NCBI GenBank assembly: GCA_007280905.1
Contig: QYQM01000015.1
Span: 1 to 55,289 of the forward strand
Source: Porphyromonadaceae bacterium
Lineage (GTDB): Bacteria > Bacteroidota > Bacteroidia > Bacteroidales > UBA12481
Direction: 5' to 3'
DNA: 55,289 bases
Shown piece by piece: positions 42,383 to 50,718 of the stretch. The notes under the pieces are model-generated. The model worked only from the letters and a program-made list of their open reading frames with translations, made no database searches and was not told the DNA's origin. Numbering within the stretch: the first letter of the stretch is position 1; each line of letters starts with the position of its first letter. A program made the position numbers and the translations under genes.

Positions 42383-44011
42383 CTAATCCTCGCGGAGGAA
42401 AGGATAAGTATGATCTACCGGCGGCAGAAAACACTCCTTGATGGTCCTGGGGGAAACCCATCGCAGCAGGTTCAGCATGCTTCCTGCCTTGTCGTTGGTT
42501 CCGGATACACGGGATCCTCCGAAAGGCTGACGCCCCACCACTGCCCCGGTCGGCTTGTCGTTGATGTAAAAATTGCCAGCGGTATTGACCAGCCGTTTGC
42601 TGGCCTGATCAATTGCATACCGGTCCGTTGCAAAAATCGCTCCGGTAAGAGCATAAGGCGATGTATTATCAACGAGATCAAGGGTTTCATTAAATTGATT
42701 ATCCGGATAAACATAAATGGTTAATACCGGCCCGAACAGTTCGGTATGCATGGTCACATAATACGGATCCCGCGTAAGGATTACGGTGGGTTCAATGAAA
42801 TACCCGGTCTCCTTCGAGAAATTCCCTCCTGCCACAACCTCAACCGATGGGTCTTTCTTTGCATTTTCGATGTATCCGGTTAGCTTGTCAAAAGCTTTTT
42901 CATCGATAACGGCATTGATAAAGTTACCGAAATCCTCGGGACTGCCCATTTTAAACTGGCGAAGATCATCCAGCAGGTGACACAGGACTTTCGGCCAGAG
43001 GGATTCCGGGATATAGGCACGCGATGCTGCAGAACATTTCTGGCCCTGATATTCAAAGGCACCGCGGGACAATGCAGTAGCCACTTCAATCGGCCGTGCG
43101 CTCGGGTGGGCGAGTATATAATCCTTGCCTCCGGTTTCGCCAACAAGCCGCGGAAAGGTTTTGTAATTCCGGATGGAATTTCCGACCTGGGTCCAAAGAG
43201 ACTGGAATACTTCGGTTGAACCTGTGAAATGGATACCTGCCAGGTCAGGATGGCCCAAGGCAATGTCGGCAGCCTCTTTTCCCGGAGCAAATACCATATT
43301 GATAACCCCGTCAGGCAAACCGGCTGCCCTGAATACATCCATCAGCACTTTGGCGGAGTAGATCTGCGTTTGGGCAGGCTTCCATACCACCACATTTCCC
43401 ATAAGTGCCGGAGCTGCGGCAAGATTGAGAGCTATTGAGGTGAAATTAAACGGACTTACCGCATAGATAAATCCCTCCAACGGCCTCTGTTCAAGGCGGT
43501 TCCAGGTATACCGGTTATTCTCGGGCTGAATGGAATAGATGTCCGCCATGAATTGTACATTGAAATTCAGGAAATCAATAGATTCAGAGGCAGCATCAAT
43601 TTCTGCCTGATGGATATTTTTCGACTGGCCAAGCATGGTTGCCGCATTGATTTTATAGCGGAAGGGCCCGGAAAGCAGACTCGCAGCTTTCAGGAATACT
43701 GAAGCCCTTTGTTCCCAGGTAGTTTCCGACCATTTTTGACGGGCACGTAAGGCTGCATCAATGGCAAGACTGACCTGTTTTCCGGAACCCATGTGATACC
43801 TGGCTAATACCGTCTGATGATCATGGGGAGCACGGATTTCTTCCAACTGGCCGGTAGTCACCTCCTTGCCGCCGATAATCATTGGAATATCGATCTTTTG
43901 TTCTTTGAGCAGGCGTATGGTTTCAATAAGTTCAATCCGGTCCTGAGATCCTGGTGAATACGTACGAACCTCTTCATTGAAGGGCTTTGGCGGTGTGGAA
44001 ATACTAATCAT
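42383..44011 (-). CDS. pruA: 1-pyrroline-5-carboxylate (glutamate-semialdehyde) dehydrogenase
   Basis: 542 residues from the ATG at 44011. Oxidises glutamate gamma-semialdehyde to glutamate with NAD, last step of proline catabolism. Aldehyde dehydrogenase motifs: GFIYAVSPFNFTSIALN, FTGSTEVFQ, LVGETGGKDYILAHP with the general-base Glu, and catalytic Cys in YQGQKCSAASRAYIP. The opening FNEEVRTYSPGSQDR is typical of the stand-alone PruA of about 540 residues. The upstream in-frame ATG at 44056 lies before the -7 box at 44030-44037. No proline dehydrogenase (PutA) is adjacent; the large flavoprotein at 34.7 kb is a conceivable partner. Confidence 0.93.
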   Translation of the reverse strand: MISISTPPKPFNEEVRTYSPGSQDRIELIETIRLLKEQKIDIPMIIGGKEVTTGQLEEIRAPHDHQTVLARYHMGSGKQVSLAIDAALRARQKWSETTWEQRASVFLKAASLLSGPFRYKINAATMLGQSKNIHQAEIDAASESIDFLNFNVQFMADIYSIQPENNRYTWNRLEQRPLEGFIYAVSPFNFTSIALNLAAAPALMGNVVVWKPAQTQIYSAKVLMDVFRAAGLPDGVINMVFAPGKEAADIALGHPDLAGIHFTGSTEVFQSLWTQVGNSIRNYKTFPRLVGETGGKDYILAHPSARPIEVATALSRGAFEYQGQKCSAASRAYIPESLWPKVLCHLLDDLRQFKMGSPEDFGNFINAVIDEKAFDKLTGYIENAKKDPSVEVVAGGNFSKETGYFIEPTVILTRDPYYVTMHTELFGPVLTIYVYPDNQFNETLDLVDNTSPYALTGAIFATDRYAIDQASKRLVNTAGNFYINDKPTGAVVGRQPFGGSRVSGTNDKAGSMLNLLRWVSPRTIKECFLPPVDHTYPFLRED

Positions 44012-44029
44012 TTTTTCGGTTTTGGACGA

Positions 44030-44037
44030 CAAAGGTA
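44030..44037 (-). promoter_or_regulatory. -7 element TACCTTTG for pruA
   Basis: Exact TAnnTTTG on the minus strand, 18 bp before the ATG at 44011. Confidence 0.6.
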
Positions 44038-44063
44038 TAACAAAAATGAACTCCATTTGTTAT

Positions 44064-44105
44064 AAATAAAACCGGCTGCAGCAGCAATAAAGCCCCCGCA
44101 GCCGG
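44064..44105 (-). terminator. Terminator of the sigma/anti-sigma operon
   Basis: Stem CCGGCTGC / GCAGCCGG with an 18-base loop; on the minus strand it is followed by TTTTATTT. It lies 27 bp after the stop of the DUF4097-like gene. Confidence 0.65.
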
Positions 44106-44132
44106 ATTGGTGATATATTGGTTTGGAGTTGG

Positions 44133-45149
44133 CTACTTGATTTTGACCGATCCCATATTGGAATCGATCGTAATGGTAGAATTACCATTTCCAAAAGTTC
44201 CGGATACTTTCTCAGCGCTAATACCCGGTAACTTGGGTTCTTTTTCTTTATAAAGCTTCAATCCTTCAGGAACTTTAATTGATCCCATGTTAACCTCGGC
44301 TGTCAGTGTATAGCCGGCTTTCGGATCGATCCCGATGGTCAGGTCACCCATATTCTGGTCGACAACAATCGATTTGAATTCTGCCGAAACGTTGCCGATT
44401 TTTACATTACCCATATTCATGTCCATTTTAAGCATATCGGTCAGGACGTCCACTGTTACCTCGGAGTTGTTCAAATCAGCTTTGAGCGAACCCACACTGC
44501 CAATTTCAATTTGAGTGAACTGTGCATCGACAGTCAGGTTCCCGCATTCAGAGATTTTCAGTAATTCGCAATGCTGGATATCGATTTTTGCATCTTTCAT
44601 AGTTCCGATGGTCACTTTGCCAAATTGCATGTCGATTTTTGTTTCCGGACCAGTCAGGCTCATAGCATTCAAGGAACCGAACTGCAGATCTGCGTTAAAG
44701 GATCCGGTAAGCGAACTGATAATAACATCACCAAATTGGTTATCGAGATTAAGTTGAATGTTTTTTGGGCACTTAATGGTATAATCAATCCGGAAAGACT
44801 GCTTGTCGCCTTTAAATTTGAGGTTGAGATTACCAGCCTCCCCAAGCTTTGTTTTTGCAATTATCCGGCTGCCTTCTTCCTTAAAATCAATATTGATCTT
44901 GTCCATCAGTTTCTGGGCTTTCGATTGGTCAGAACCGGTAACCTCAATATTTACATCAATAACGACTTTATTCTGATCCCAGTCGGTAACGGTAATATTG
45001 CCGAACTGATTATCAATCAATAGTTCCGATGTGCTGGTGGTTGAAAATTCCTTGTGGAAATCTTTTTTTAAAGATTGGGCTCCCAGGCTTATGCCCGCAG
45101 CGAGCATCAATACCAGAAGCAGTGCTGATTTACAGTAGAGTGTTTTCAT
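44133..45149 (-). CDS. Exported DUF4097-like beta-repeat protein
   Basis: 338 residues. Signal peptide (SALLLVLMLAAGISLGAQ) followed by a series of short beta-strand turns with recurring N-Q-F-G-[DN], M-Q-F-G and N-M-G motifs (DNQFGNITV, DNQFGDVII, DMQFGKVTI, NMGNVKIG, NMGSIKV, NMGSVKIK), the pattern of DUF4097/DUF2807-type right-handed beta-helix proteins. No catalytic site seen. It overlaps the putative anti-sigma gene by 20 bp and ends the operon led by the ECF sigma factor, so it is probably a cell-envelope effector or sensor of that system. Confidence 0.75.
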   Translation of the reverse strand: MKTLYCKSALLLVLMLAAGISLGAQSLKKDFHKEFSTTSTSELLIDNQFGNITVTDWDQNKVVIDVNIEVTGSDQSKAQKLMDKINIDFKEEGSRIIAKTKLGEAGNLNLKFKGDKQSFRIDYTIKCPKNIQLNLDNQFGDVIISSLTGSFNADLQFGSLNAMSLTGPETKIDMQFGKVTIGTMKDAKIDIQHCELLKISECGNLTVDAQFTQIEIGSVGSLKADLNNSEVTVDVLTDMLKMDMNMGNVKIGNVSAEFKSIVVDQNMGDLTIGIDPKAGYTLTAEVNMGSIKVPEGLKLYKEKEPKLPGISAEKVSGTFGNGNSTITIDSNMGSVKIK

Positions 45150-45690
45150 GATTAACTTTTTTTGAATTATTGGTTTGTTTGATTTGAGTCAGGGTCTGTA
45201 AAAAACTTTTCATCATGCCTAATTTGGTCTGATAATAAGTGATCATGGCATTTACAACCCGTTCATCTCCAGGATTGGAACCCAGTTTTTGCTGAAGTTC
45301 CCGGTGAATGGATTCCATCTCCGCCAGTTCATTGGACATCATCTTCTTAATGTTCTCCTGGGTTTCTGCAGAGAGAGAGTCAATTCCAACGGATAGCTGA
45401 TCGATCTGGCTGGTATAATAATATTCGACCTTTTGCATCTGCGGGTTAAGATCTCCCAGATTGATCAGCACAGGCTCGCGATCGAAGTATCGGTCATAAA
45501 TAAATATCGATGATGTTATCAGTAGCAGTCCGATTGCCGCAATACTGCTGATACGGGTTATGAAGCGGATCTTGTTGCGGCGCTGCATCTGTTTAAGCCG
45601 TAGCTCGAACCGTTCAAAATGCCCTTCCGGCGGCTCATTATTCATGAACATTTCCTTATTCTCCTTAATAAAATCTTCCAGTGAGTTCAT
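45130..45690 (-). CDS. Putative anti-sigma factor, single-pass membrane protein
   Basis: 186 residues. N-terminal cytoplasmic part (about 1-45) with PPEGHFERFELRLKQMQRRNK, one membrane span (about 48-65, SSIAAIGLLLITSSIFIY), and a periplasmic helical part with coiled-coil character. No zinc HxxxCxxC motif is present. Identification as anti-sigma rests on position directly downstream of the ECF sigma gene and topology; the PPxGHFxRFxxRL segment is typical of small Bacteroidota proteins in this slot. Confidence 0.6.
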   Translation of the reverse strand: MNSLEDFIKENKEMFMNNEPPEGHFERFELRLKQMQRRNKIRFITRISSIAAIGLLLITSSIFIYDRYFDREPVLINLGDLNPQMQKVEYYYTSQIDQLSVGIDSLSAETQENIKKMMSNELAEMESIHRELQQKLGSNPGDERVVNAMITYYQTKLGMMKSFLQTLTQIKQTNNSKKVNHENTLL

Positions 45691-45722
45691 CTTCTTTAGT
45701 CTTTTCGATTTCTTTTCGATTT

Positions 45723-45753
45723 CTTTTGTTTTAGACGCAAGTATGCGTCTCTA
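45723..45753. repeat. AGACGCA inverted repeat
   Basis: AGACGCA and TGCGTCT around a short centre, followed by CTCTAC, lie in the 69-bp gap between the sigma and anti-sigma genes. A small hairpin of this type could modulate the ratio of the two proteins. Confidence 0.4.
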
Positions 45754-45759
45754 CAGTCT

Positions 45760-46314
45760 TCATCCTGTCATCAACTGCAGCAACTTCTGCTTCCCTCTCG
45801 ACAACTGCGCCCTGCTCGTTGAGGGCGTGACTCCCAGAATTTGCCCTATTTCATCATGGTCATATCCTTCGAAAAGGTTGAGGGAAAGGACCACCCGATA
45901 TTTTTCCGGGAGTTTTTCCAATGCGCGGCGAACCTTTTCCACCTTTTCTTCGATTGTTCCTTCCTCAGGCTGGTACGAGGATTCCGATGTAATTTCATCG
46001 GGATAATCTGCCACCAGTTCTACCTGGGGTTTCCGCTTTCTCAAAGCATCCAAAGAACGATTTACCACTATCCGCTTAAGCCATCCGCCAAAGCTGATGT
46101 TCAGATCAACCGAGCCGATGTTTTTGAAGGCAACCAGAAAGGCTACCTGCATCACATCTTCAGCCTCCATGGTATCCCCAAGGATTCTATGGCTCACATG
46201 GTACATCGGTTTGTAATACAACCGGTAAATTTTCATCTGAGCCCTGGAATCTCCCCTTTTGCAAGCCTCGAGGAGATCTTTATGCATCATGCTATGTCCG
46301 GTCGCTGTTTCCAT
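45760..46314 (-). CDS. ECF-type RNA polymerase sigma factor
   Basis: 184 residues. Sigma-70 region 2 (about 10-75) with YKPMYHVSHRILGDTMEAEDVMQVAFLVAF and NISFGGWLKRIVVNRSLD; region 4 (about 120-175) with LEKLPEKYRVVLSLNLFEGYDHDEIGQILGVTPST and SRGKQKLLQLM. Starts the operon with an anti-sigma candidate and a DUF4097-like protein. The frame extends to 46353 but that lies inside the thiS terminator hairpin, so 46314 is preferred; an ATG at 46290 is also possible. Directs transcription of an unknown envelope regulon. Confidence 0.9.
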   Translation of the reverse strand: METATGHSMMHKDLLEACKRGDSRAQMKIYRLYYKPMYHVSHRILGDTMEAEDVMQVAFLVAFKNIGSVDLNISFGGWLKRIVVNRSLDALRKRKPQVELVADYPDEITSESSYQPEEGTIEEKVEKVRRALEKLPEKYRVVLSLNLFEGYDHDEIGQILGVTPSTSRAQLSRGKQKLLQLMTG

Positions 46315-46335
46315 ATTCAACTTCAAGACGTGATG

Positions 46336-46377
46336 AAAAAAAAAGTGCTGCAACTTTCAGAAAAAAAAGTGCAGCAC
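46336..46377 (-). terminator. Intrinsic terminator after thiS
   Basis: Stem GTGCTGC / GCAGCAC (extended by AACTTT/AAAGT pairing with a bulge), followed on the minus strand by nine T. Separates the thiF-thiS operon from the sigma factor gene. Confidence 0.8.
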
Positions 46378-46411
46378 CGGTTTATTTCCTTTTAGTAAAT
46401 ATTTTCGTAAA

Positions 46412-46615
46412 TCACCCTCCGCTGATCAGGTGAATAATTTCAACTACGTCGCCCTCATGAACCACAGCCGATTCATATTGCGGTTTCCTGATCAGCTGAC
46501 CATTGATTTTTATCACGAGATTAGGGAAAGTAAATTTTTTTATCAGAAGGATATCCCTGATGGTGAGTGATTCACCCGGAAGCTGATCGGGGCTGTTATT
46601 CAGTTGAATGTTCAT
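46412..46615 (-). CDS. ThiS/MoaD-like sulfur-carrier protein
   Basis: 67 residues with the beta-grasp fold pattern and the required C-terminal Gly-Gly (HLISGG). Members are adenylated by a ThiF/MoeB-type enzyme at that end and then carry sulfur as a thiocarboxylate. The start follows the preceding stop by 3 bp. ThiS (thiamine) is the usual name, but no thiC/thiG/thiE is nearby, while aldehyde ferredoxin oxidoreductase lies just beyond thiF. A MoaD-like role in tungstopterin synthesis is therefore a real alternative. Confidence 0.8.
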   Translation of the reverse strand: MNIQLNNSPDQLPGESLTIRDILLIKKFTFPNLVIKINGQLIRKPQYESAVVHEGDVVEIIHLISGG

Positions 46616-46618
46616 ATA

Positions 46619-47764
46619 CTATTGATTGTCTTTGTAATAGGTACGAAGAAAGCCTTTCAGTTGCTCAAAGATCGGTTTAGTAAATTCCAGGAACAAATCC
46701 TGCGGCGGCGGAGGAATTGCCGGTTTTCTTTTGCACATTTCGAGTTGCTGGGGATTCAGTGCCCGGTCATCCCCATTATAGCTGGCCCATTCGCTGAACC
46801 AGGTAAAGGTACCCGGGAATTTTTGGGTAGCTTTTGGCTTATTGGTGCGGGAATCAACAATTTGCACCACGAGAACACCTGTGGAAACTACCTCGCGGCG
46901 GTGGGTGAATAATTTAGCCTTAACCCTGTCGAATACATCAATTTTCTTGCCATTAACGGTTGCTGTTCCTATTTTAACCGAATCCTTACTGGTATACTCC
47001 TTCTCCGTGTCTTTGTCATAAGTTGAACCTACCACAAAATCATCAAATTCCATCATCAGGATTTCGTCAGTATAAGGCAATTGCTTTGCCGCGGCCGGAT
47101 CGTAAAACTCCACGAATTCCCGTTTGCTGGTTTTGGCAAGAAGGGTATATACCTGATCGTAAAAGAAATCTGAACTGATTTTATATCGGCCGGGCACGGG
47201 GACCTGTTCAACAACAACTTTCAGGGTAGCATCAAATTTTGCCTGTTCAATTTTCTGCTTTACATCCAGATAACCCGGAACATAACGGTCGGCATTCAGA
47301 AACTGGTAATAAGCATCGCGGGCTGCAGGCCTGGTGCCTTGTTTCAGCATGCTCACCCCGGCCTCGTATGCTTCCGGAGCCGCCTTCTGACGGGCAGCAG
47401 CAACCTGTTCCGCAAAGGATTCGGGATCGCGGATGATCTTGAGGGCAGCCGGACAATGGCGAATCTCATCGGCTAAGCGGTTCATGGTCTCATAACGGTC
47501 GGTCACTCCGGAATATTTATAAGGATCCTGGCTCTTTAGAAGCTGATCGATTTCTTGTTTGAAGGTGCTGATCGCCAGTGGATAAGCCTGGTCGAGCGTT
47601 TCGCCCGATTTTTTGCTGTCCGGATTTTCCCGCAACCGTTGCACTGCTTTAAAAACAGCTTCAGAATAGTTTCCTTCCTGAAACGCTTTTTTACCGGAAT
47701 TGCAGGAATACAACAACAATACCGATACTAGAGAGACTGTAAATATCTTTGCAAATGATTTCAT
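46619..47764 (-). CDS. TPR-containing lipoprotein of unknown function
   Basis: 381 residues. Lipobox SVLLLYSC (C about 21), then a helical TPR-like N-terminal half (KKAFQEGNYSEAVFKAVQRL, YEAGVSMLKQGTRPAARDAYYQFLNAD) and a beta-rich C-terminal half (FVEFYDPAAAKQLPYTDE, VVSTGVLVVQIVDSRTNKP). Should be anchored in the envelope. It is sandwiched between thiF and thiS on the same strand (34 bp and 3 bp gaps), an odd place for an envelope protein; the arrangement may be accidental co-transcription. Confidence 0.7.
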   Translation of the reverse strand: MKSFAKIFTVSLVSVLLLYSCNSGKKAFQEGNYSEAVFKAVQRLRENPDSKKSGETLDQAYPLAISTFKQEIDQLLKSQDPYKYSGVTDRYETMNRLADEIRHCPAALKIIRDPESFAEQVAAARQKAAPEAYEAGVSMLKQGTRPAARDAYYQFLNADRYVPGYLDVKQKIEQAKFDATLKVVVEQVPVPGRYKISSDFFYDQVYTLLAKTSKREFVEFYDPAAAKQLPYTDEILMMEFDDFVVGSTYDKDTEKEYTSKDSVKIGTATVNGKKIDVFDRVKAKLFTHRREVVSTGVLVVQIVDSRTNKPKATQKFPGTFTWFSEWASYNGDDRALNPQQLEMCKRKPAIPPPPQDLFLEFTKPIFEQLKGFLRTYYKDNQ

Positions 47765-47771
47765 TTCTAAT

Positions 47772-47811
47772 GGTTTAATTGTTTAGTTGTTTAATTGTTT
47801 AGCTGTTTAAC
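47772..47811. repeat. GTTTAATT octamer tandem repeat
   Basis: Alternating GTTTAATT and GTTTAGTT/GTTTAGCT units, about five in all. The array covers the thiF stop codon and fills the gap to the lipoprotein start. Confidence 0.75.
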
Positions 47812-48380
47812 AATAGGTCGATCCCAACATTAGCCATCATATTTGCCACTATGCCCACACGAGGCGCCAGGGGAGGCATTTCGGGTCCGATCTCTGCCGA
47901 TTCATCACCGCAGATATAAAGATTTCCGCAGGAGCGCATGCGGATCGAGTTGGAATCACCGAATCCGGCCATGCCTGATCCAATGATCAATGGCCTTTCC
48001 GGCCAGGTGGTCAGCGCTGATTCAATGATCATCGCTTTCTGCTCGGCCCGGTCGAATGCTTCAAAAAGAACATCCACCCCGCTAAAAAGTTCAGGAATAT
48101 TTTCAGAATCTAATATGACCTGATGAATTTCGAGAATCAATAAAGGATTAATTCTTAGCAAATTGGTTTTTAACGCTTCAACTTTTGGCTGACCGATCTG
48201 GTCGCGAAAATAGAACTGTCTGTTCAGGTTGGATTCCTCCACCCGGTCAAAATCAGAAATCACCAGCCGGCCGATACCTACACGCACCAGTGCCGCTGCG
48301 CAATTGGATCCAAGGCCGCCTGCACCTGCGATACCCGCACTCCGGTTCTTAAGTTTTTCCTGTATCAATAACCAGTTCAT
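47799..48380 (-). CDS. ThiF/MoeB-like adenylyltransferase, short form
   Basis: 193 residues. E1-like Rossmann domain with the nucleotide loop AGIAGAGGLGSNCA, DFDRVEESNLNRQFYF and the KVEALKTNL segment. It lacks the zinc CxxC pairs of long ThiF/MoeB. It would adenylate the C-terminal glycine of the ThiS-like protein two genes downstream. The last codons lie in a GTTTAATT tandem repeat. Divergent from the aldehyde ferredoxin oxidoreductase gene with a 154-bp gap. Confidence 0.85.
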   Translation of the reverse strand: MNWLLIQEKLKNRSAGIAGAGGLGSNCAAALVRVGIGRLVISDFDRVEESNLNRQFYFRDQIGQPKVEALKTNLLRINPLLILEIHQVILDSENIPELFSGVDVLFEAFDRAEQKAMIIESALTTWPERPLIIGSGMAGFGDSNSIRMRSCGNLYICGDESAEIGPEMPPLAPRVGIVANMMANVGIDLLLNS

Positions 48381-48496
48381 GGCCTGTATTAAATCCTAAA
48401 AATACATAAAGAATCTGATTACCAGCATCGATATGAAAGATCATGCATAATGATATAAATCATCAAATGATAGGTGTTTACGGAAGGATTTAGTGC

Positions 48497-48504
48497 TATT
48501 TTTG
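48497..48504 (+). promoter_or_regulatory. -7 element TATTTTTG for aldehyde ferredoxin oxidoreductase
   Basis: Exact TAnnTTTG match 30 bp before the ATG at 48535; the in-frame codon at 48493 lies ahead of the box and is rejected as start. Confidence 0.6.
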
Positions 48505-48534
48505 TACAAATCGAAAGCTAAAAAACACCGTTTT

Positions 48535-50718
48535 ATGAATATCAAAGAAATGCTCGGGAAACATAAATTACTTGCCGAATTCAAATACGATGTGACCCCT
48601 TTGGAAAAAGGTTATACGGATAAAATATTACATTTGAATCTCTCTGATAATACATTTAAGATTAAGGATGTACCGCCAATGATGAAGGAAAAATTCATCG
48701 GAGGGAAGGGATACGGCCTTAAGTTGCTTTGGGATGCCACGAAACCAGATACAAAGTGGGATGATCCTGAAAATGAGATTGTTATTTCATCAGGTCCGAT
48801 CGCCGGTATTACCCAATATTCCGGAACTGGTAAATCATTGGTTGTAACCATTTCGCCAGCCAGTAACTCGGTTACCGATAGTAACGCGGGTGGTTATTTC
48901 GGTCCATTCGTGAAATTTTCGGGTTTTGATGCCATTGAACTTCAGGGAAAAGCCAAAAGCGATATCATCATCATTATTGACGGTACAAACGGAAGTGTCA
49001 GGATTGAAGAGGCTCCGGCCGAACCGATGGATAGCCATCTGTTGAGCGAGATTCTGACGGATATGTATGCCGACAGTGAAGAGAGCAGGCAGAATGTTTC
49101 CGTTATTTCCACCGGGATGGCAGCAGAGCATTCATGGCTGGGGATGATGAATTTCAGCTTCTGGGATAAGAAAAAAGGCCGTATCCGTATGAAACAGGCC
49201 GGAAGGGGAGGAACAGGAGCGGTGCTTCGCAATAAGAAGGTGAAGGCACTGGTTTGCAAGATTCCGGGTGTTAAAGGAAATCTGAATAATGTAGTCGATC
49301 TGCCTGCCATCATGGAAAGGGGTAAAAGATTTAATGCCGAGATCCGGGAACTGGATGATTCTCAGTGCGAAATGAGAACAAAGGGAACAGCCCATCTCAT
49401 GGAAATCATGAATGATTACGATTTGCTTCCGACGATGAATTATAAATACGGTTCGCATAAGGATGCCAATCTGATCGATTCGGAGGTTTGGAAAGCACGC
49501 TTTCAGCAAGGTACCCCTGATGGATGCTGGATCGGCTGCAACATGAGCTGTTCAAAGGCAGTGAATCATTATATTGTTAAAACCGGCCCATACAAGGGCG
49601 AGGATGTTCTCGTTGATGGACCGGAATATGAAAATGCGGCAGGGTTAGGGTCGAATTGCGGGATTTTCGATCCTGACTATATCATTGAGGCTAATTTCTA
49701 TTGCGATACTTACGGAATGGATACCATCAGCTGGGCGACCAATATGGCCTTTATGATGGAATGCTATGAAGCAGGGATACTTAACAAGGAACGGACCGGA
49801 GGCCTCGAGCTGAATTTCGGGAACACCGCAGCTGCGATTGAGCTGTTGCATCAGGTGGCCCGCGGCGAAGGTTTTGGTAAGATCGCCGGCAAAGGTATCC
49901 GTAATATGAAGGAGATTTTTGCAAAAGAGTTCGGTGGAGATCCCGGGTTCCTGAAGGATATCGGCATGGAGAATAAAGGATTGGAATATTCCGAATATGT
50001 TTCAAAAGAGTCATTGGCCCAGCAGGGAGGTTTTGCCATGACCAATAAAGGTCCACAGCATGATGAAGCCTGGCTGATCTTTATGGATATGGTTAATAAC
50101 CAGATTCCTACATTCGAGAAAAAAGCAGAGGCCCTTCACTATTTCCCGATGTTCCGCACCTGGTTCGGGTTGGTGGGACTTTGTAAGTTGCCCTGGAATG
50201 ATGTTGAACCGGCAAATAATGCCGAAACTGATGAACCGGCAAAAGTCCCGGAGCATGTTGATAATTACGTAACTTTATATAAGGCCGTGACTGGCAGGGA
50301 GTTCGATGTAAAGCGTTTGATTGAGGATTCGGAAAGGGTATATAACTTTCAGCGGATCTTCAATCTCCGCCGCGGATACGGAATCCGGAAATATGATGCC
50401 CAACCATTTCGTGCCGCAGGACCTGTTACGATTGAGGAATACGAAAGCCGTGCAGAGAGGTATGATAAACAGCTTAAAGAGCAGCTTGGATTTGATCCGG
50501 AAGGCAAAACATCTGAAGAGAAACAAAAAGCCTTACGGGCTTATCGCGAAGGTCGTTACGAACAGCTCCTGGATGCCGTTTACAAGCGCCGGGGCTGGAA
50601 TTCCAATGGCGTACCTACCATCGGACACCTGAAGAAAATCGGAATGGATTTGCCGGAACTGATTGAGGTGGTTACGCCGTTTCAGGATTTTGCGCAAAAC
50701 AGGTTCACTTTTATTTAA
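48535..50718 (+). CDS. aor: Aldehyde ferredoxin oxidoreductase (tungstopterin family)
   Basis: 727 residues. Oxidises aldehydes to acids with ferredoxin, or the reverse, using a tungsten (or molybdenum) bis-pterin and a 4Fe-4S cluster. Family segments: ILHLNLSDN, FIGGKGYGLKLLWD, SSGPIAGITQYSGTGK, NAGGYFGPFVKFSGFDAIELQGKA (N-terminal pterin domain), AGRGGTGAVLRNKK near 222-235. Cluster cysteines C331, C335, C339 have spacing C-x3-C-x3-C rather than the usual C-x2-C-x3-C; a further Cys lies in GLCKLPWND. A somewhat long member (AORs are mostly 600-700). The stop overlaps the convergent sugar-isomerase-like gene by 8 bp. Confidence 0.88.
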   Translation: MNIKEMLGKHKLLAEFKYDVTPLEKGYTDKILHLNLSDNTFKIKDVPPMMKEKFIGGKGYGLKLLWDATKPDTKWDDPENEIVISSGPIAGITQYSGTGKSLVVTISPASNSVTDSNAGGYFGPFVKFSGFDAIELQGKAKSDIIIIIDGTNGSVRIEEAPAEPMDSHLLSEILTDMYADSEESRQNVSVISTGMAAEHSWLGMMNFSFWDKKKGRIRMKQAGRGGTGAVLRNKKVKALVCKIPGVKGNLNNVVDLPAIMERGKRFNAEIRELDDSQCEMRTKGTAHLMEIMNDYDLLPTMNYKYGSHKDANLIDSEVWKARFQQGTPDGCWIGCNMSCSKAVNHYIVKTGPYKGEDVLVDGPEYENAAGLGSNCGIFDPDYIIEANFYCDTYGMDTISWATNMAFMMECYEAGILNKERTGGLELNFGNTAAAIELLHQVARGEGFGKIAGKGIRNMKEIFAKEFGGDPGFLKDIGMENKGLEYSEYVSKESLAQQGGFAMTNKGPQHDEAWLIFMDMVNNQIPTFEKKAEALHYFPMFRTWFGLVGLCKLPWNDVEPANNAETDEPAKVPEHVDNYVTLYKAVTGREFDVKRLIEDSERVYNFQRIFNLRRGYGIRKYDAQPFRAAGPVTIEEYESRAERYDKQLKEQLGFDPEGKTSEEKQKALRAYREGRYEQLLDAVYKRRGWNSNGVPTIGHLKKIGMDLPELIEVVTPFQDFAQNRFTFI

